64,000 nt of DNA. Source: Zygnema cylindricum (Eukaryota; Streptophyta; Zygnematophyceae; Zygnematales; Zygnemataceae). The DNA lies in assembly GCA_037447655.1 (NCBI GenBank), contig JBBHKE010003466.1, positions 62,001 to 126,000 on the forward strand. The letters run 5' to 3'. Positions 21,051 to 32,592 of this stretch are shown here, piece after piece (position 1 is the first letter of the stretch; every line of letters begins with the position of its first letter). The notes under the pieces are model-generated. The model did no database searches. It was not told the DNA's origin and saw nothing but the letters and a program-made list of their open reading frames with translations. A program made the translations under genes and the position numbers.

Positions 21051-24000
21051 ATGCTTTTCTGGGGTAAGTAGCTATAATTGGAGCTGCATTATTTGACTTT
21101 TCTAATATTGCTCCGGTACCAGTATTTTTAGTGTTTTCATTGTTCCTTGTAATTTCACTGGAAATTATTTTTACTAGGCTGGATGTTTTATGCGATGCAA
21201 AGTATTGGTTTTTTTCCGCATTTTATGATATTTTTCTTTCACGTTAATGCATGTTACCAGAGAAGAGATTTCCTTGTGTCTTTCTATTTTTGTAATTCTC
21301 CATAAAACTTACACGTGCGAAGACTTCCTTACAATGCTGATAAATACCGGTGGAACTTGAACTGGGAGTTTGATGTACAAGTTTGGAAGTACACTGTGTA
21401 TTGTCATTAGCACTATATTGGTGCCCCTAAATGTTATCTCTCGAACCTAAAATAGCGTCAATGCCATTAACTGCTTTTTTTCTAAACGCTAATTCTTTAA
21501 ACGGTTCAAAACTAGCCACGTCAATATTAATTAGAATTAATAACACCATCATTGATGTAATAACACCATCATAAACCTGTAACACCATTATAAACCCCAC
21601 AGTAATAAGTATTTGATGCTAATAACTGTACACGATGTAGCATTGCGAGTTTGAAACTCTAAATTACGAGGCTAATAATCATAGGAGCAATAATAGTGTC
21701 AGTAGTAACAAAAGCTGAAAAAAGTATTTTAATTGTCCGAGATGATGTGCTTCTGTGTTTTTGTGTTTTTCAGGAGTAGAAATTAAGCCCGGAGAGCCAT
21801 ATTTGTATGATCCTGCTGAAGTTGATGGGATTCAGCTTCATTTGTCTCAGGTAAAATTTTGTTTTTATCCTTCCAGTAATTTTGGTTGTCGTCTTATTGC
21901 CATGCTGTAACAGAGGCAGGTAGGTATTTATCTCTTTTTACCCTTGAGCAAAAGTAGTCTATATCAGACTTTTATTTTATTTCTGAAGCTGGAATATTTG
22001 CAGTGCAACGTCCTAATGCATCTTATATTTACATTTTTCTATATAGAGGAACTCCCTCACTTACTCGCCCACTCAGTCACATAACACCAAATTGATGTAC
22101 AATTTCCTTTAACTGTTTCCACATCACTTTCGCTGCTTTTCCCATTCATTAATTCGACACGTTTCCTCTTAGTGGAAAATTTTGGTTATTGAAAACCTCT
22201 AAGCAATAACTTTTTCATTTTTCATTTTTGCAGGCGACTCTGAGCCTTAGTGCAAAATCAAAGGAGAGGGTGGGATTGACCGCAAAAGTGGAAGGTTCGG
22301 GCGAAATTTTAATTTGCTCTTTGTCCCCTGGAGGCACAGAATCTGTCCCTCTCGATCTTATTTTTGACCGCGAGGTGAAACTTTCTGCATGTGGCCCTTC
22401 TAGTATTCATGTGACAGGCTATTATATGCCTGCGGAGGAATATCATGAAGAGGATGAGGATGATGACGATGACTATGAGTAAGTCGTTGTAAACCACAGA
22501 ATGTCATTATTGCCTTCTGGTGTTTGACAGTCTCCATATCAATTCGTTTGGCCAATAGACTTGCTTAATAGAGTGATAGGATGTGGTGTGTTAGTTACGC
22601 AATAATATCAGACAAATTTGACAGTTGGTGTAGTGTGTTCTGTTTTGTTTTGTTCTGTTCTGATTGCTGTGGCCCTTGAGAATTTGAAAATTGAACATGT
22701 CTGAGCTAGTTTTTTGAAAAATGGAGGTTTTGGTATGATTACCCGAGTCCCTGAAGGTGTAAAGTAGATGTAAATCATAGTTAAAAAGTGCAAATCTATG
22801 ATTTTTTTCGGGCATAGCATGCATATCATGGTGCAATCTCATTTATTGTCTCCATACCTGTTTGCACATTAAATTTTGATGTGAATGTCTTTTGACACTA
22901 TCGAAGGGTTATTGAACTATCAGAATTTTGCACTTCATTTGAGGGTAAATACAGCTTTTTGAGTAATTGGACATACGGCTACTCGTAAAGTTGCATGATT
23001 CACTCTTAACGTCAGGTTTATTTTTTCTTGTGCAATTACCCTGTAAGTTGGGGAAGTCATTAACAAAAGACAATTTTATTGACGGTCAATGCAGCAATGC
23101 GGAAGGTGTTGAGTTTGATTCTGATGATGAAATGGACGAATATGATGAGCTGGGATATGAGGAGGACGACGAAGATGATGATGATGATGAGGATGATGTT
23201 GAGCTTTTGGGTCGACCTCCTGTACGGGCCAGTGGAGGTGAGATAAAAAGCTCGGTGGCCATGGAAAGGTCTTTTTCTGCAGTTATTGAACTAGGGCTGG
23301 AGGTTTTAGACCGGGTGAAACCTGTAGGTTACATTGCCCATTGCTTTTGGAAGAATTGTTAGTGTAAATTCGAAGTTGGAATGTGCAATAGGGGTATGTA
23401 TGTATGCTGTAACTGTTTTACTGGCGCAGTAATCAAAGTAATTGTACAGAAAACTGTACGAATTTGTAAAAAAATACATTTTTCTATACTTTTACGGTGA
23501 TTACTGCACAGTGTCACCTGTAATCGTGTATGTATAACTACCTTCTAGTACTAATATAGGAGACTTTGTGGATTGTATCCGCTCCCTTTAAAAGTGTGAA
23601 AAAAACTATTCTATGATTTTAAGCCAAAAAAATCGCATCGGGATTAGTATCATTAACACTAGTAGTGATGGACAATATAATTTGGGCTTTACTTCTGGAC
23701 GTGAGTCCATCACCGATTTTTTTATTTTATTGTTCAGAGATATTAAAGAAACCCTAAAGAGACACATTGTTTGTAGCCGCCCATACATAATGCTTCTTTT
23801 GAAATAGAATAGGTAATGCCTTAGAACGGGGTTAGAAGGTAAGAAAGGAAATGCTTAATGTTGAATCGGGAGAAGAGAGTGGCAGGGTGAGTAGAATTGT
23901 TTAGGGTACAACAGAAAAGGGGAAGGAACAGGAATGGGGGAGGGAGGGAGGGAGGGAGGGGGGAGGGGGAGGGAGGAGGGAGGGAGGGGTCAGCTTCAAA

Positions 24001-27000
24001 GTCTTTGGGAAGCGCTCCTGCTGGGTAGTATTTCAAAATTTCACGTTGCAACTTCAGGTTCCTGGAGTTTTGAAAAGCATTCATGGGCACATTATTTGCG
24101 GAATTTTTTGAAGCTAGGGATTTATGAGGGAAACCTGAACAACTTTCCATGAAGCAAGCTTTTTAGTTTCCTGCTATTTTAGTTTGATCATGTGAGTGAT
24201 CTATTAAATCGTTCATTGAAATGCAGTGACAATTGAGGAAGTAACAGATGAAGAGGCCCTTAAGGCTGGAGGGTCACCCGGTTCAGCATTATTACTGGAG
24301 TCTCCAAAAGTTGAAGAGGCTGAAGAAGATGACAAGGAGGATGGTGCATCCAAGGTTGGCGGAAAATCAACTGACAAAAATGCTGAGAAAGAGAAGGCTT
24401 CGAAGAAAGGTAAAAAGAAGATTGAAAATGGGGATGCCAAAGTCGATGGCGTGGTTGGGGAAAAGAATGAAGTGGGCGAGGAAGATGAAGACGGATTTCA
24501 GTTGACCAACAAACGTCCTCCACCAGCCGCTGGAGCCGAAGGAAAGTCGAAAAAGAAGCTAGCAGTGGCATCTGGAGAGTAAGTTTTTCTGCTCTCAGTC
24601 ATTGTCGTATCTCTCTTTTGCCTCTTCTCATTTTCTTCATTGTCGTATTTACTTTTTGCCTCTTCCTGTTTTCTTCGTCTGCTGTATGGATAACAATCTG
24701 GAGAGTATGTTCAGTTTTTTCTGCCCTCAGTTTATCATGCCTTCCGTTTGCCCCTTCCCATTTTTTTTTTGTTTTGTATGGATGCATTGGGTATAAGCCT
24801 GAAATTTCAGCTGGCGTTTTGTGATTTTGCAGTGGCACTCCTGTTGCAGTTGAAGCAAGAGTGGAAGAGACAACAGCAAAAATAGCGGAACCAGTAGAAA
24901 CAGACGGCAATAAAAACAAAAAAAACAAAAAAAACAAAAAGAAAGGTGCGGAGGTGCAAGCTAATGTTGGAACAGGCACAGCAGAAGCTTCTCCTGGTGT
25001 TGTAACAAAATCAGATGGGAAAGGTGATAAGGTGGATAAGAAGGGATCATCTGAGGTGGTGGTTTCTGCTGCTGGAAAGGAAAATGAGAAAGATAACGGC
25101 AAGGTAGCCGAGAATGGGAAGAACAAGGAGGTAAAGGGAAAGGGTAAAGGGAAGGCTAAAGAAGTTGTATCAGAGGTAAAGACACCAGAAGTGTCACCTG
25201 CACCTGGTAAGAGCAAATCTGAGAAGAATGAGGAGGTGAAGGGGAAGGATAAAGGGAAGTCCAAGGAAGTTGTAGGAGAGAAAAAGACACCAGAAGTGTC
25301 ACCTGCTGGCAAGGCCAAATCTGCAAGTCCAGTGGTACGAAAGTTTCCTAATGGCCTCGAAGTTCACGAACTTTCTTTGGGCAATCCAAGTGGCAAGCAG
25401 GCCAAATCTGGAAAAAAAGTAAGTCTGCCCTGAATAAAACTCTTTATAGAACTGGTTTTCTTCATTCACATTTGTCGTTACAGCTTCACTTCTTCATGAT
25501 TGTTTGTATTAGTAGCACCACAAGTGGATTTCTTCGGATGTTTGGTTGGAGGAGCAAGGTGATTGACAGCTTGGATAGGTCGGGTGGTATAATAGGAATT
25601 GCTAATTATACACTGTGTATTGCGTATCGACGTTAGCGAGTCTCATTCTGCCGTTAAACTTATTTTTTCCTCTTTACCTTGTCGAATTACTGAACTGATG
25701 GCTGCGATAGAAAGAAAAAGAAAGAAAGAAAGAAAGTTCATGGCTGCGATAGAAAGAAAAAGAAAGAAAGGAAGAAAGTTCAGAAGGAAAGTTAAGCTAG
25801 AAAGCTAAGCTTCTTAGCTTTCAAGTGGTGGTTTATGAATGATAATCAGACAAGTGTGCACGGAGAAAAGTTGGCAGAAAAAACATTAACGAGCGATAGA
25901 GGGTGTAGTTCTAATTAGTCTGGGAGAGCTATGGTGCACGTGTGCCGACCAAGTGGCAATTAAGAGTAGAAAACATGTTGCCCTTCAAGTTCGGATGAAA
26001 TTTTTTCTGTGAGCGTGTGGTTTGGCTGCAGATAGTGATGCATTACACTGGAAAATTGAAAAGTAACAATAAGGTTTTCGACTCAAGCATCGGGAAGAAG
26101 GCCTTCTCATTTCGCCTTGGTAAACAGCGCTCCTGACCCCTTTTTTCCTTTTCATTACTGACTGCTTTGTTGCACTGCTTAAAAGGATACGGCAGTGAGG
26201 ATGGCTGGTTACTCACAGTTTTAGCAACTTTAGCTACATGAAATTTTAAAGCATTTTCAGCAATACAATTTCAGCAGTTACTTGGGAATTTTTAAATAGT
26301 TTCATCTATTTTAGCAACGTGCATTTTTAATGCAGTTTGATCAGTTTTACTCAGCATGCAATTTTTTAAACAGTTTCAACTATTTTTGTGACATGCAATT
26401 TTAAACAGTTTTGTCAATTTTTGGAACATGTTGTATGGCAAGTTAATGGAAGCTTTCTCGGGGTTGCTTGGTATTGCAGGTATCGGTGAAGTCATAAAGG
26501 GCTGGGATGTTGGAGTTGTTGGTAAGAACATCGTTCTTTTTTATCCCCCGTTTTTAATTCTTAAAACAAATGTTTGTTTTAGAGATCAGAGGAGTATGTT
26601 TCACACCATCAGATGCCGGATGTTTTCAAAAGTTTGTAGATTTGCGGTCAATCTTATCAACTGGTTTATGAGAATAATAGTGTGGTAAGACAGAAATCAA
26701 GGAAGCAAGAAAGCAAGACAGAACGAAAGAAAGAAATGCTTTATTGCAAAACTCGCGACTGGTAAACCATTGGGGTACAAAGGGGAGAAAGAATACAAGA
26801 AAGTGATTTTCAAGACCACTTGGATTTAAAGACTATGGGCTAAACCAAAATATTAAAGGACTAACAAATACACCGTCAATCGCTATTAGCGTACAGGTTT
26901 CTTTAGCGTGTATGAACAATTACAGTGATTTACGCTAATTAGGAATTTGAAAATTTTGAAAGAAATCGTCTACTCTAATTTGAAACTAGTGTTTTTTTTA

Positions 27001-27812
27001 AATAGTATGGATAATTATATTTGAGAATTTGAGAAAAAAAAAGCGGGACCGAATTAGCGTTCAGTACGCTAATAGCGATTGGCGGTGTAGTGAACCGGTT
27101 ACTCCTGCAGTAGGCAGTTATAATGAGCAGTTTAATGACATGGAGACTTGGGTTCTTTTCAGGGATGAGGGTTGGCGATAAACGACGACTTGTTATTCCT
27201 CCTCAGATGGGGTAAGTTATGGGAAGTTAACCAGGTCTTGCTTTTTTGTTGTTTTTTCAAATCGCCTTTTCCCTTCTCGGTTTTGGAAGGCTTGCGAGTC
27301 TTATTGTGTCTCTTGCTGTATCCTGGAAGGATTCCTTATGGGCCTCTCATTTTGTATTCTGTAAGTTGATCAGTTTTATGTATATTCCGCACTTTGAACC
27401 GTTTGATGTACATTTTATACATTAAGAGGTTTATGTGCATCCTGTGCATAAACAGTTTTATGTATATTCTGTACGTATGTTGAAACGCTAAAATTGTTGG
27501 GTAGACAGAATGAAGTGGTGTACGGATTTTTTCTGTGTGTATGAAAGAAAGCAAGTGGAAAATAAACAGAAGTTATTCGTTTATTTTGACTTAGGATTTT
27601 GCTCACCCCGATCTTTGTTAGCTCAATCTAATTTGGAATAGACTGAAAAGTTATCTCTTTTAAGTGCGGCGTGACTAATTTTGATATTTCTTTCGTTTTT
27701 GTTGTTGTTATTTTTTTGTTTTTTTTGCAGCTATGGTCCAAAGGGTTCTCCACCTGTTATTCCAGGAAATGCTTGGTTGATATTTGACATTGAACTTATC
27801 GACGTGAAGTAA
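21051..27812 (+). CDS. FKBP53: Nucleoplasmin-like FKBP-type prolyl isomerase (FKBP53 class)
   Basis: Plant FKBP53 is a nuclear/nucleolar histone chaperone and peptidyl-prolyl isomerase linked to rDNA chromatin. Ten exons with closing phases: 21051-21063, 21774-21850, 22234-22478, 23095-23237, 24227-24578, 24833-25418, 26032-26119, 26480-26521, 27163-27211, 27731-27812; 558 residues (Arabidopsis about 480). Residues 1-105 are the nucleoplasmin-like fold ([22 protein letters not shown]). Two acidic tracts follow at about 103-112 and 128-150. A Lys-rich linker spans about 200-440 and holds a 35-residue internal duplication. The FKBP domain is at about 445-558, with HYTG, VFDSS, EVIKGW, GYGPKG and the closing IFDIELIDV, so the hydrophobic pocket is intact; Arg42 and His87 of human FKBP12 are not conserved. 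The first in-frame ATG gives the conserved start. Introns carry family A MITEs (21390-21639, 26869-27089). Confidence 0.94.
21390..21639. mobile_element. Old family A MITE in FKBP53 intron 1
   Basis: The left end TACACTGTGTATTGTCATTA and right end ending GTACACGATGTA are diverged forms of the family termini, about 250 bp apart, with the usual inner GCTAATTC and AATTAATAACACC words. Confidence 0.55.
23934..23990. repeat. GGGA-rich purine tract in FKBP53 intron 4
   Basis: About 57 bases of G-rich GGGA and GGAGG repeats on the coding strand, with several G-runs close together that could form a G-quadruplex in DNA or pre-mRNA. Confidence 0.75.
26220..26430. repeat. Degenerate tandem repeat in FKBP53 intron 7
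   Basis: Four or so diverged copies of a roughly 50-60 bp unit of the form CATGCAATTTTAAACAGTTT...ATTTTT follow each other. AT-rich and non-coding. Confidence 0.6.
26700..26790 (-). repeat. Dispersed GGTTTACCA-type retroelement tail, minus orientation
   Basis: Read on the minus strand: TTTGTACCCCAATGGTTTAC, then CAGTCGCGAG and a GCAATAAAGC stretch, then T/C-rich DNA. The same TGTAC..ATGGTTTACCATC..TAAAGC order occurs at 14355, 28401 and 37331. Possibly the 3' end of a SINE or LINE family. It lies in FKBP53 intron 8. Confidence 0.5.
26869..27089. mobile_element. Family A MITE in FKBP53 intron 8
   Basis: 221 bp. The left end TACACCGTCAATCGCTATTA and right end AATAGCGATTGGCGGTGTA are matched, including the compensating change GTCAATCG/CGATTGGC, so this copy is well preserved. 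It lies 73 bp upstream of the exon 9 acceptor. Confidence 0.85.
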
Positions 27813-30263
27813 ACCATCGTAATACAAAGTTACCACCACTTTGGAAGGAAGTATTTTTTGATTGTTATAAGTAAACGAGTATTGAACGTGTACTGTGGCA
27901 ATTCATTTAGTCTGTTAGCTTCTCAAGTTTTGTCCCCTAAATGTTGTAGAGTGTAGCACTTACGATCGTTCCTCTTTAGTTTTTTGTCATGTTGTCAGGT
28001 TTCTAAAAACATTTACATATCATTTTATTTTCTTTTTCTTCACCAGCCTCTTCTCCATTGCATGGCAAGACTTTCTTTCTTTCATTTTCGTTTTTTTTTT
28101 TTTTTTTTCTTTCGGTATGGTTATGGCAAGTCGTAAACTATGTTGTGAATTTGAGACTAGACTGGAAACTGCTGCTGTTCTTGATCGTCTACAAATAGTT
28201 TAGGTCAAATATATTGTGATGAGAATATGTCGGTAGAGGGAATTATTTACCTTTTGCAACACTTGTTGTGGAGAACGTAATATACCACACGTTATAAACG
28301 TGGAAATCTATGTGGTTTTGAGTTTTATGTAGGTTTGTTGGTTTGTGATTTTGTGAGTGTGCATAGCTGACGTATGTTTATTTTGGCTTTTCGTTTTTTT
28401 TGTATGGTTTACCATCAAGCATTTTTTAGTAAAGCTCATCCTACATATTTCAGTAATCTGAAGTTTATTAAGACGCGTGATGTTAAGCCATATGAGTTCA
28501 TTTGAGCTGGGTGTACACCTCTGGAAAGGCCATCTTCGATTCAGTGATTTGTTGTACCTGCACTTATGCTTAGAAAACCTGTATTCAGTTGGATACCGGA
28601 ATTCTCATACAGGAATACCTGTGGATTTCAACTTAGGAATTTTCGATAAAACTTCTGGATTACTTGAAAAATAATACGCTAGTCAGCTGGAAGCATCTCA
28701 TGGGACTTGTTTATGAAATAACGATATTGAATAGGAAATGTGCATGTAAACCACTCCCCTAAGCAGTGGGCAATTCACATTTGTGTCAGGTAAGTGATAA
28801 TCGACTGACTTGTCGGTAAATAGAAATCCTTCTTGTGTACCTAACTATCAAAGCCGTACTGTAAGAGTTTATAGATGCCATCGTGCATCTTTCTTCACCC
28901 AAAATCCTCAAAGTTAGTTTAGCAAAGATAAATCTGAGTGGTGTGAGCACCGTGCCAACCAACCTTTAATATGTGTTGATATTCAAAGTAGAAAGTTGTG
29001 TCTGCAAAAATAAATTACTAAAGCCCAATAGCAGTTGAGGAAAGTTTTGATATGCAACTCATGTTCTTTCTGGGTTCATGCTTTTGGATCCCTTTATCAT
29101 AGACTATCAACCCACGTCCTTGTAATCGTGCAACTTTTGGTACAACATGCCCTTCACCTCCCTCTATCCCACATTTCCTCCAATTCGATGGACGTTGCTC
29201 CTTAGACACCTCCTCCTTGTGTTTTCTCTCTAGATTCTTATCCTACCAGTTCATGGTGGCGGCTCATTGGGCTTGTGAGACTATGGCTCGTTGTCGGCCT
29301 TTTCTTTGAGGTGATTGGAAGGTCCTCTATGCTTAATGCTGAGTGATGTGTGTTTTCCAATGCTTCATTTGTAACCGGTGGTCTACCTGCGTTTTCGGGT
29401 GAACCTTCCTATTATTGGTGTGGTGTTCAGTTGGGTCGTGTTGGTGAGTTTTCTCGGGCGGTTATGGCCTCGCCCATGATCCTTTTGTCGTTTGCGACAT
29501 TCTAGGTCCTACGGGCTCTCCCCCATCCATCGACTTCGGCCTTTTCTTTGAGGTGATTGGAAGGTCCTCCATGCTTAATGCTGAGTGATGTGTGTTTTCC
29601 AATGCTTCATTTGTAACCTGTGGTCTACCTACATTTTCGGGTGAGCCTTCCTATTATTGGTGTGGTGTTCATTTGGGTCGTATTGGTGAGTTTTCTCGGG
29701 CGGTTATGGCCTCGCCCATGATCCTTTTGTCGTTTGCGGCATTCTAGGTCCTACGGGTTCTCCCCCATCCATCGACTTCCCACCCCCGTGTCCCCTTCCA
29801 TCCATACCTTTGAGCCTCATAGACGCAGAATATTTGACGGGGTTGAGTGGACGCCCCTCAAAAGTCGGGTAGGTCTCCTGAAAACGTACGATATCGGACG
29901 GCGAATTCTGGGGGTGTCCACGGAGCATTCTGCGGTGTCCCCCTAGAGAGATTCTCTTATGAAATTGTGAACCCGTCAACAGGAATGTTACAGGTTTCAG
30001 TATTTTTTGCATGGATTTGCTACGTGGACTTTCCAAAACTGCTTGGCGGACAGTTTTAGAAATAATATGTACGGAAGTGAACACTTTCAGGACACCAGGA
30101 CCCGTCTCCTTAAAGGGTACATTTAAGTACGAATTTAGCAGTTTGAGTGTCCTCAAAGCAATTCTTTAATGAAGTGCGGACTTTTGTCCGGCCGTCCACA
30201 GAAATGTTTCACATCGCTTGTATGTTGTGCATGCAGTGTGAACGCTCACGGACACCGACAAAA
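27813..30263. other. Intergenic region with a 242-bp duplication and a retroelement tail
   Basis: The FKBP53 3' flank holds no further exon. A GGTTTACCATC-type tail is at 28401-28438. The 242-bp tandem duplication is listed separately. The 150-codon minus frame at 29704-30156 overlaps the duplication and shows no domain. Confidence 0.4.
29294..29777. repeat. 242-bp tandem direct duplication
   Basis: 29294-29535 and 29536-29777 are almost identical, differing at scattered single bases (CTCTATGC against CTCCATGC, for example). The exact abutment and high identity point to a recent unequal exchange or slippage. No gene is recognised in the unit. Confidence 0.9.
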
Positions 30264-30271
30264 ATAATTTG

Positions 30272-31796
30272 TAGTGTTGGGTATCGAGGACCTTTTGCCG
30301 ATATTCGATATATATCGAATTTCAGGTCCCCGATAATCGATATATCGCTTCGATATATCGAAAATCAAATTATCGCAATATATTGCAGATATATCACCGA
30401 TATACCGAATCGCCGATATATCAAGGCATTAAAAAAAATGAAAATTTTCACATCTCCAAAGTCACGTGCCTTTGGACAAGGTGACCGTAAAATCTTTGCC
30501 GAAAAGAAATACGGTTGTTTCTTGAAAGTCAGCAGAGTGAAGGAGATCTCTAAGGTACATTGACGTGGTACACTTGCGAAGTACACGTACATAATAAGCA
30601 AGTACGGATTTCCAGACGAAAATGGTCGGTTTTCAAATCTTTGACGATTTTAAAGATTTGATTGTCAACTTACAAGGAACCACTCAAATCAAAACACGTA
30701 TGTAAACACTTGTTTACAGACGATACGCGATGTAACCGAGGCCTCTGTAATACAGAAATTTTGCTGTCCGTACTATTACAGAGACCTCCTGATGTAACCA
30801 TACCCCAAATAAGTTTTTATATGAATTACAGAATTAATACTTTTTTGTCAGTTACATTTTGCTGCGTCTACCTTTAAGGCCTATTCTCCATTAGCTGGTC
30901 CCAGTAAACATGCAGAAACGTCTATTTCTAGTGTTTACTGGCGCGGAGTTCCATTATATCGTTTCTCAATTATGATTGGCGCCACGTAGGCTAGTTTTCA
31001 GATTCTTAAAATCTAAAAATATTCTACAAACTGAAAATCTGGACATAATATTTGTACGAGCGGAGGTAGTTAATGATTCGTACGAAAATTTTGCGACCAA
31101 AATTTAATTTTGAAATTGAAAATCAAAATTTCGAAATGGAATGGCAAAAAGGCGCCGCAAACTTTGAAGGTCAGCGGATGTCAGAAGGAGCGTGCGAGGA
31201 TATTTCGGTCGACTTGCATACACCGTGGCGGAAGACACATGGCGTGTACGACGTGTACGTTTCTCATCCCCTGTTCGTGGTGGATATTTTATTAACTTTT
31301 CATGTGAACCAATGGTACACGACCAGTGTGAAGAAACTCTCCTCGCCGAGGAGAGTCTCTTCCCACTGGACGATGTGCGCGATTGCTTCACGAATCTAAA
31401 AAAGTGAAACATCCAACGGTTGGTACTTACGCCTATAATATTGGAGCCATCTAGTTAACATGTTTCGTCATGTTTCGTTTGACAATTTTTTTTTTCGTAC
31501 AAATCTGTACGAAATCGTACGGCGCCAAGTAAACAACCACACTTTTCCTCTAATGGAAGTTCACCCTAAGTCACAGAACGAAAATCATGTCGTACGTGGT
31601 GTATCAGACAATTTGCCTTTTTCGCTAAAATTTCATATTATATAGAAATATAAAATATTAAATTTTAGAAAATACTATATATCGCGATAATTTATTTTGG
31701 TCTCGGTACGATAAATCGAGGATTCTGCTCGATAGATATTCGATATATCGAATTTCGAAATTATCGCGATATGAATTTACCCGATTCCCAACACTA
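30272..31796. mobile_element. hAT-like non-autonomous element with 8-bp target duplication
   Basis: The left end TAGTGTTGGGTATCG and right end CGATTCCCAACACTA pair with one mismatch, and ATAATTTG flanks both sides (30264-30271, 31797-31804). An 8-bp duplication with TAGTGTTGGG termini is characteristic of hAT. Both subterminal regions (30290-30420 and 31670-31770) are packed with CGATATATCG-like palindromes, as expected of hAT transposase-binding repeats. No transposase frame was found. A degenerate Harbinger-like element may be nested at 30878-31566. Confidence 0.85.
30878..31566. mobile_element. Possible Harbinger-like element nested in the hAT-like element
   Basis: The right end CTAATGGAAGTTCACCC matches the 1753-2483 family end with one change and is followed by TAA. 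The left end GGCCTATTCTCCATTAG is a poor but recognisable mirror with TAA before it. Inner words (GGTCGGTTTTCAAATC-type motifs just outside, GTACGG words inside) resemble the 1753-2483 element only loosely. Confidence 0.4.
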
Positions 31797-31826
31797 ATAA
31801 TTTGTACGAAAGAGTACAATAGGAGG

Positions 31827-32201
31827 CATAGTTCAAAAGTAGGCGTTTTTATGGTAGGCCTTTGGTAGGCGCACAAAACATGGCACAAAACTTGGCACAG
31901 AACTCGCGTAGAGTAAGCATACTGTATGTGTGTGCGTTGTGCACACTCCTGTACGAACGTACGAATCTGACGTATGATCATAGTACAGCGCACGCCGCCG
32001 GACGAAATTTTTTAGCGAACTGACACGGCGTAGGATGACATTCCGCGGGAAAAAAAACCCGGAAAAAAAAAAACGCGGACGTAAGTCCTATCGTAAGTTG
32101 TGTTATGGGCTTTTCATGTGATCTTCTTAGATCGCTACTTTGATCACTAGTGTACTTTTCGGGTATTGTGTTGAATGCTATCCTGAATGCAGGCGCAAAA
32201 A
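31827..32201. mobile_element. Rearranged partial copy of the 32593-33373 hAT-like element
   Basis: It starts with the same CATAGTTCAAAAGTAGGCG end and shares the TTGTGTTATGGGCTTTTCAT block (near 32098 here, near 32650 in the full copy), but with extra DNA between them. It runs into the 10-N gap and has no right end. Confidence 0.65.
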
Positions 32202-32211
32202 NNNNNNNNNN
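32202..32211. other. Assembly gap (10 N)
   Basis: Ten undetermined bases. About 35 bp with the same sequence (CTAGTGTACTTTTCGGGTAT and following) lie on both sides, at 32147-32181 and 32380-32413. Confidence 0.99.
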
Positions 32212-32592
32212 GCGCTAAACTTGTTGATACTTATACTGGAATTCTGGGTATAACATAAACCTGGATAAGCCTGGTTAATTTTGTAAGCCTGGTTTTTAAC
32301 GTAAACCTGGTTTTTTTTTATAAAAATGGCAGTCTAAGCCTGCTAGCCTGCCAGCGACTAGTTTCTTCGCTAGATTCTTCTAGTGTACTTTTCGGGTATT
32401 GTGTTGATGCTATTTCCGCGGCTGGTTTACGGATGGTATTTTTGCGGATGAAAACTTGATACGAACATGATTTTATGTCTGAAAGTGTCCGTAGATGTAC
32501 GGATAAATTCTAGATGCCCACCAAGTACTTTGGAGTGTTCACACAGCAACATTTGTTAATGGCTACTGTAGCGCACTGTATTTTAGTACAAG

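Noticed and set aside
29704-30156. 150-codon minus-strand frame
   Set aside because: It overlaps the end of the 242-bp duplication, has no recognised domain and the opposite strand is equally open.
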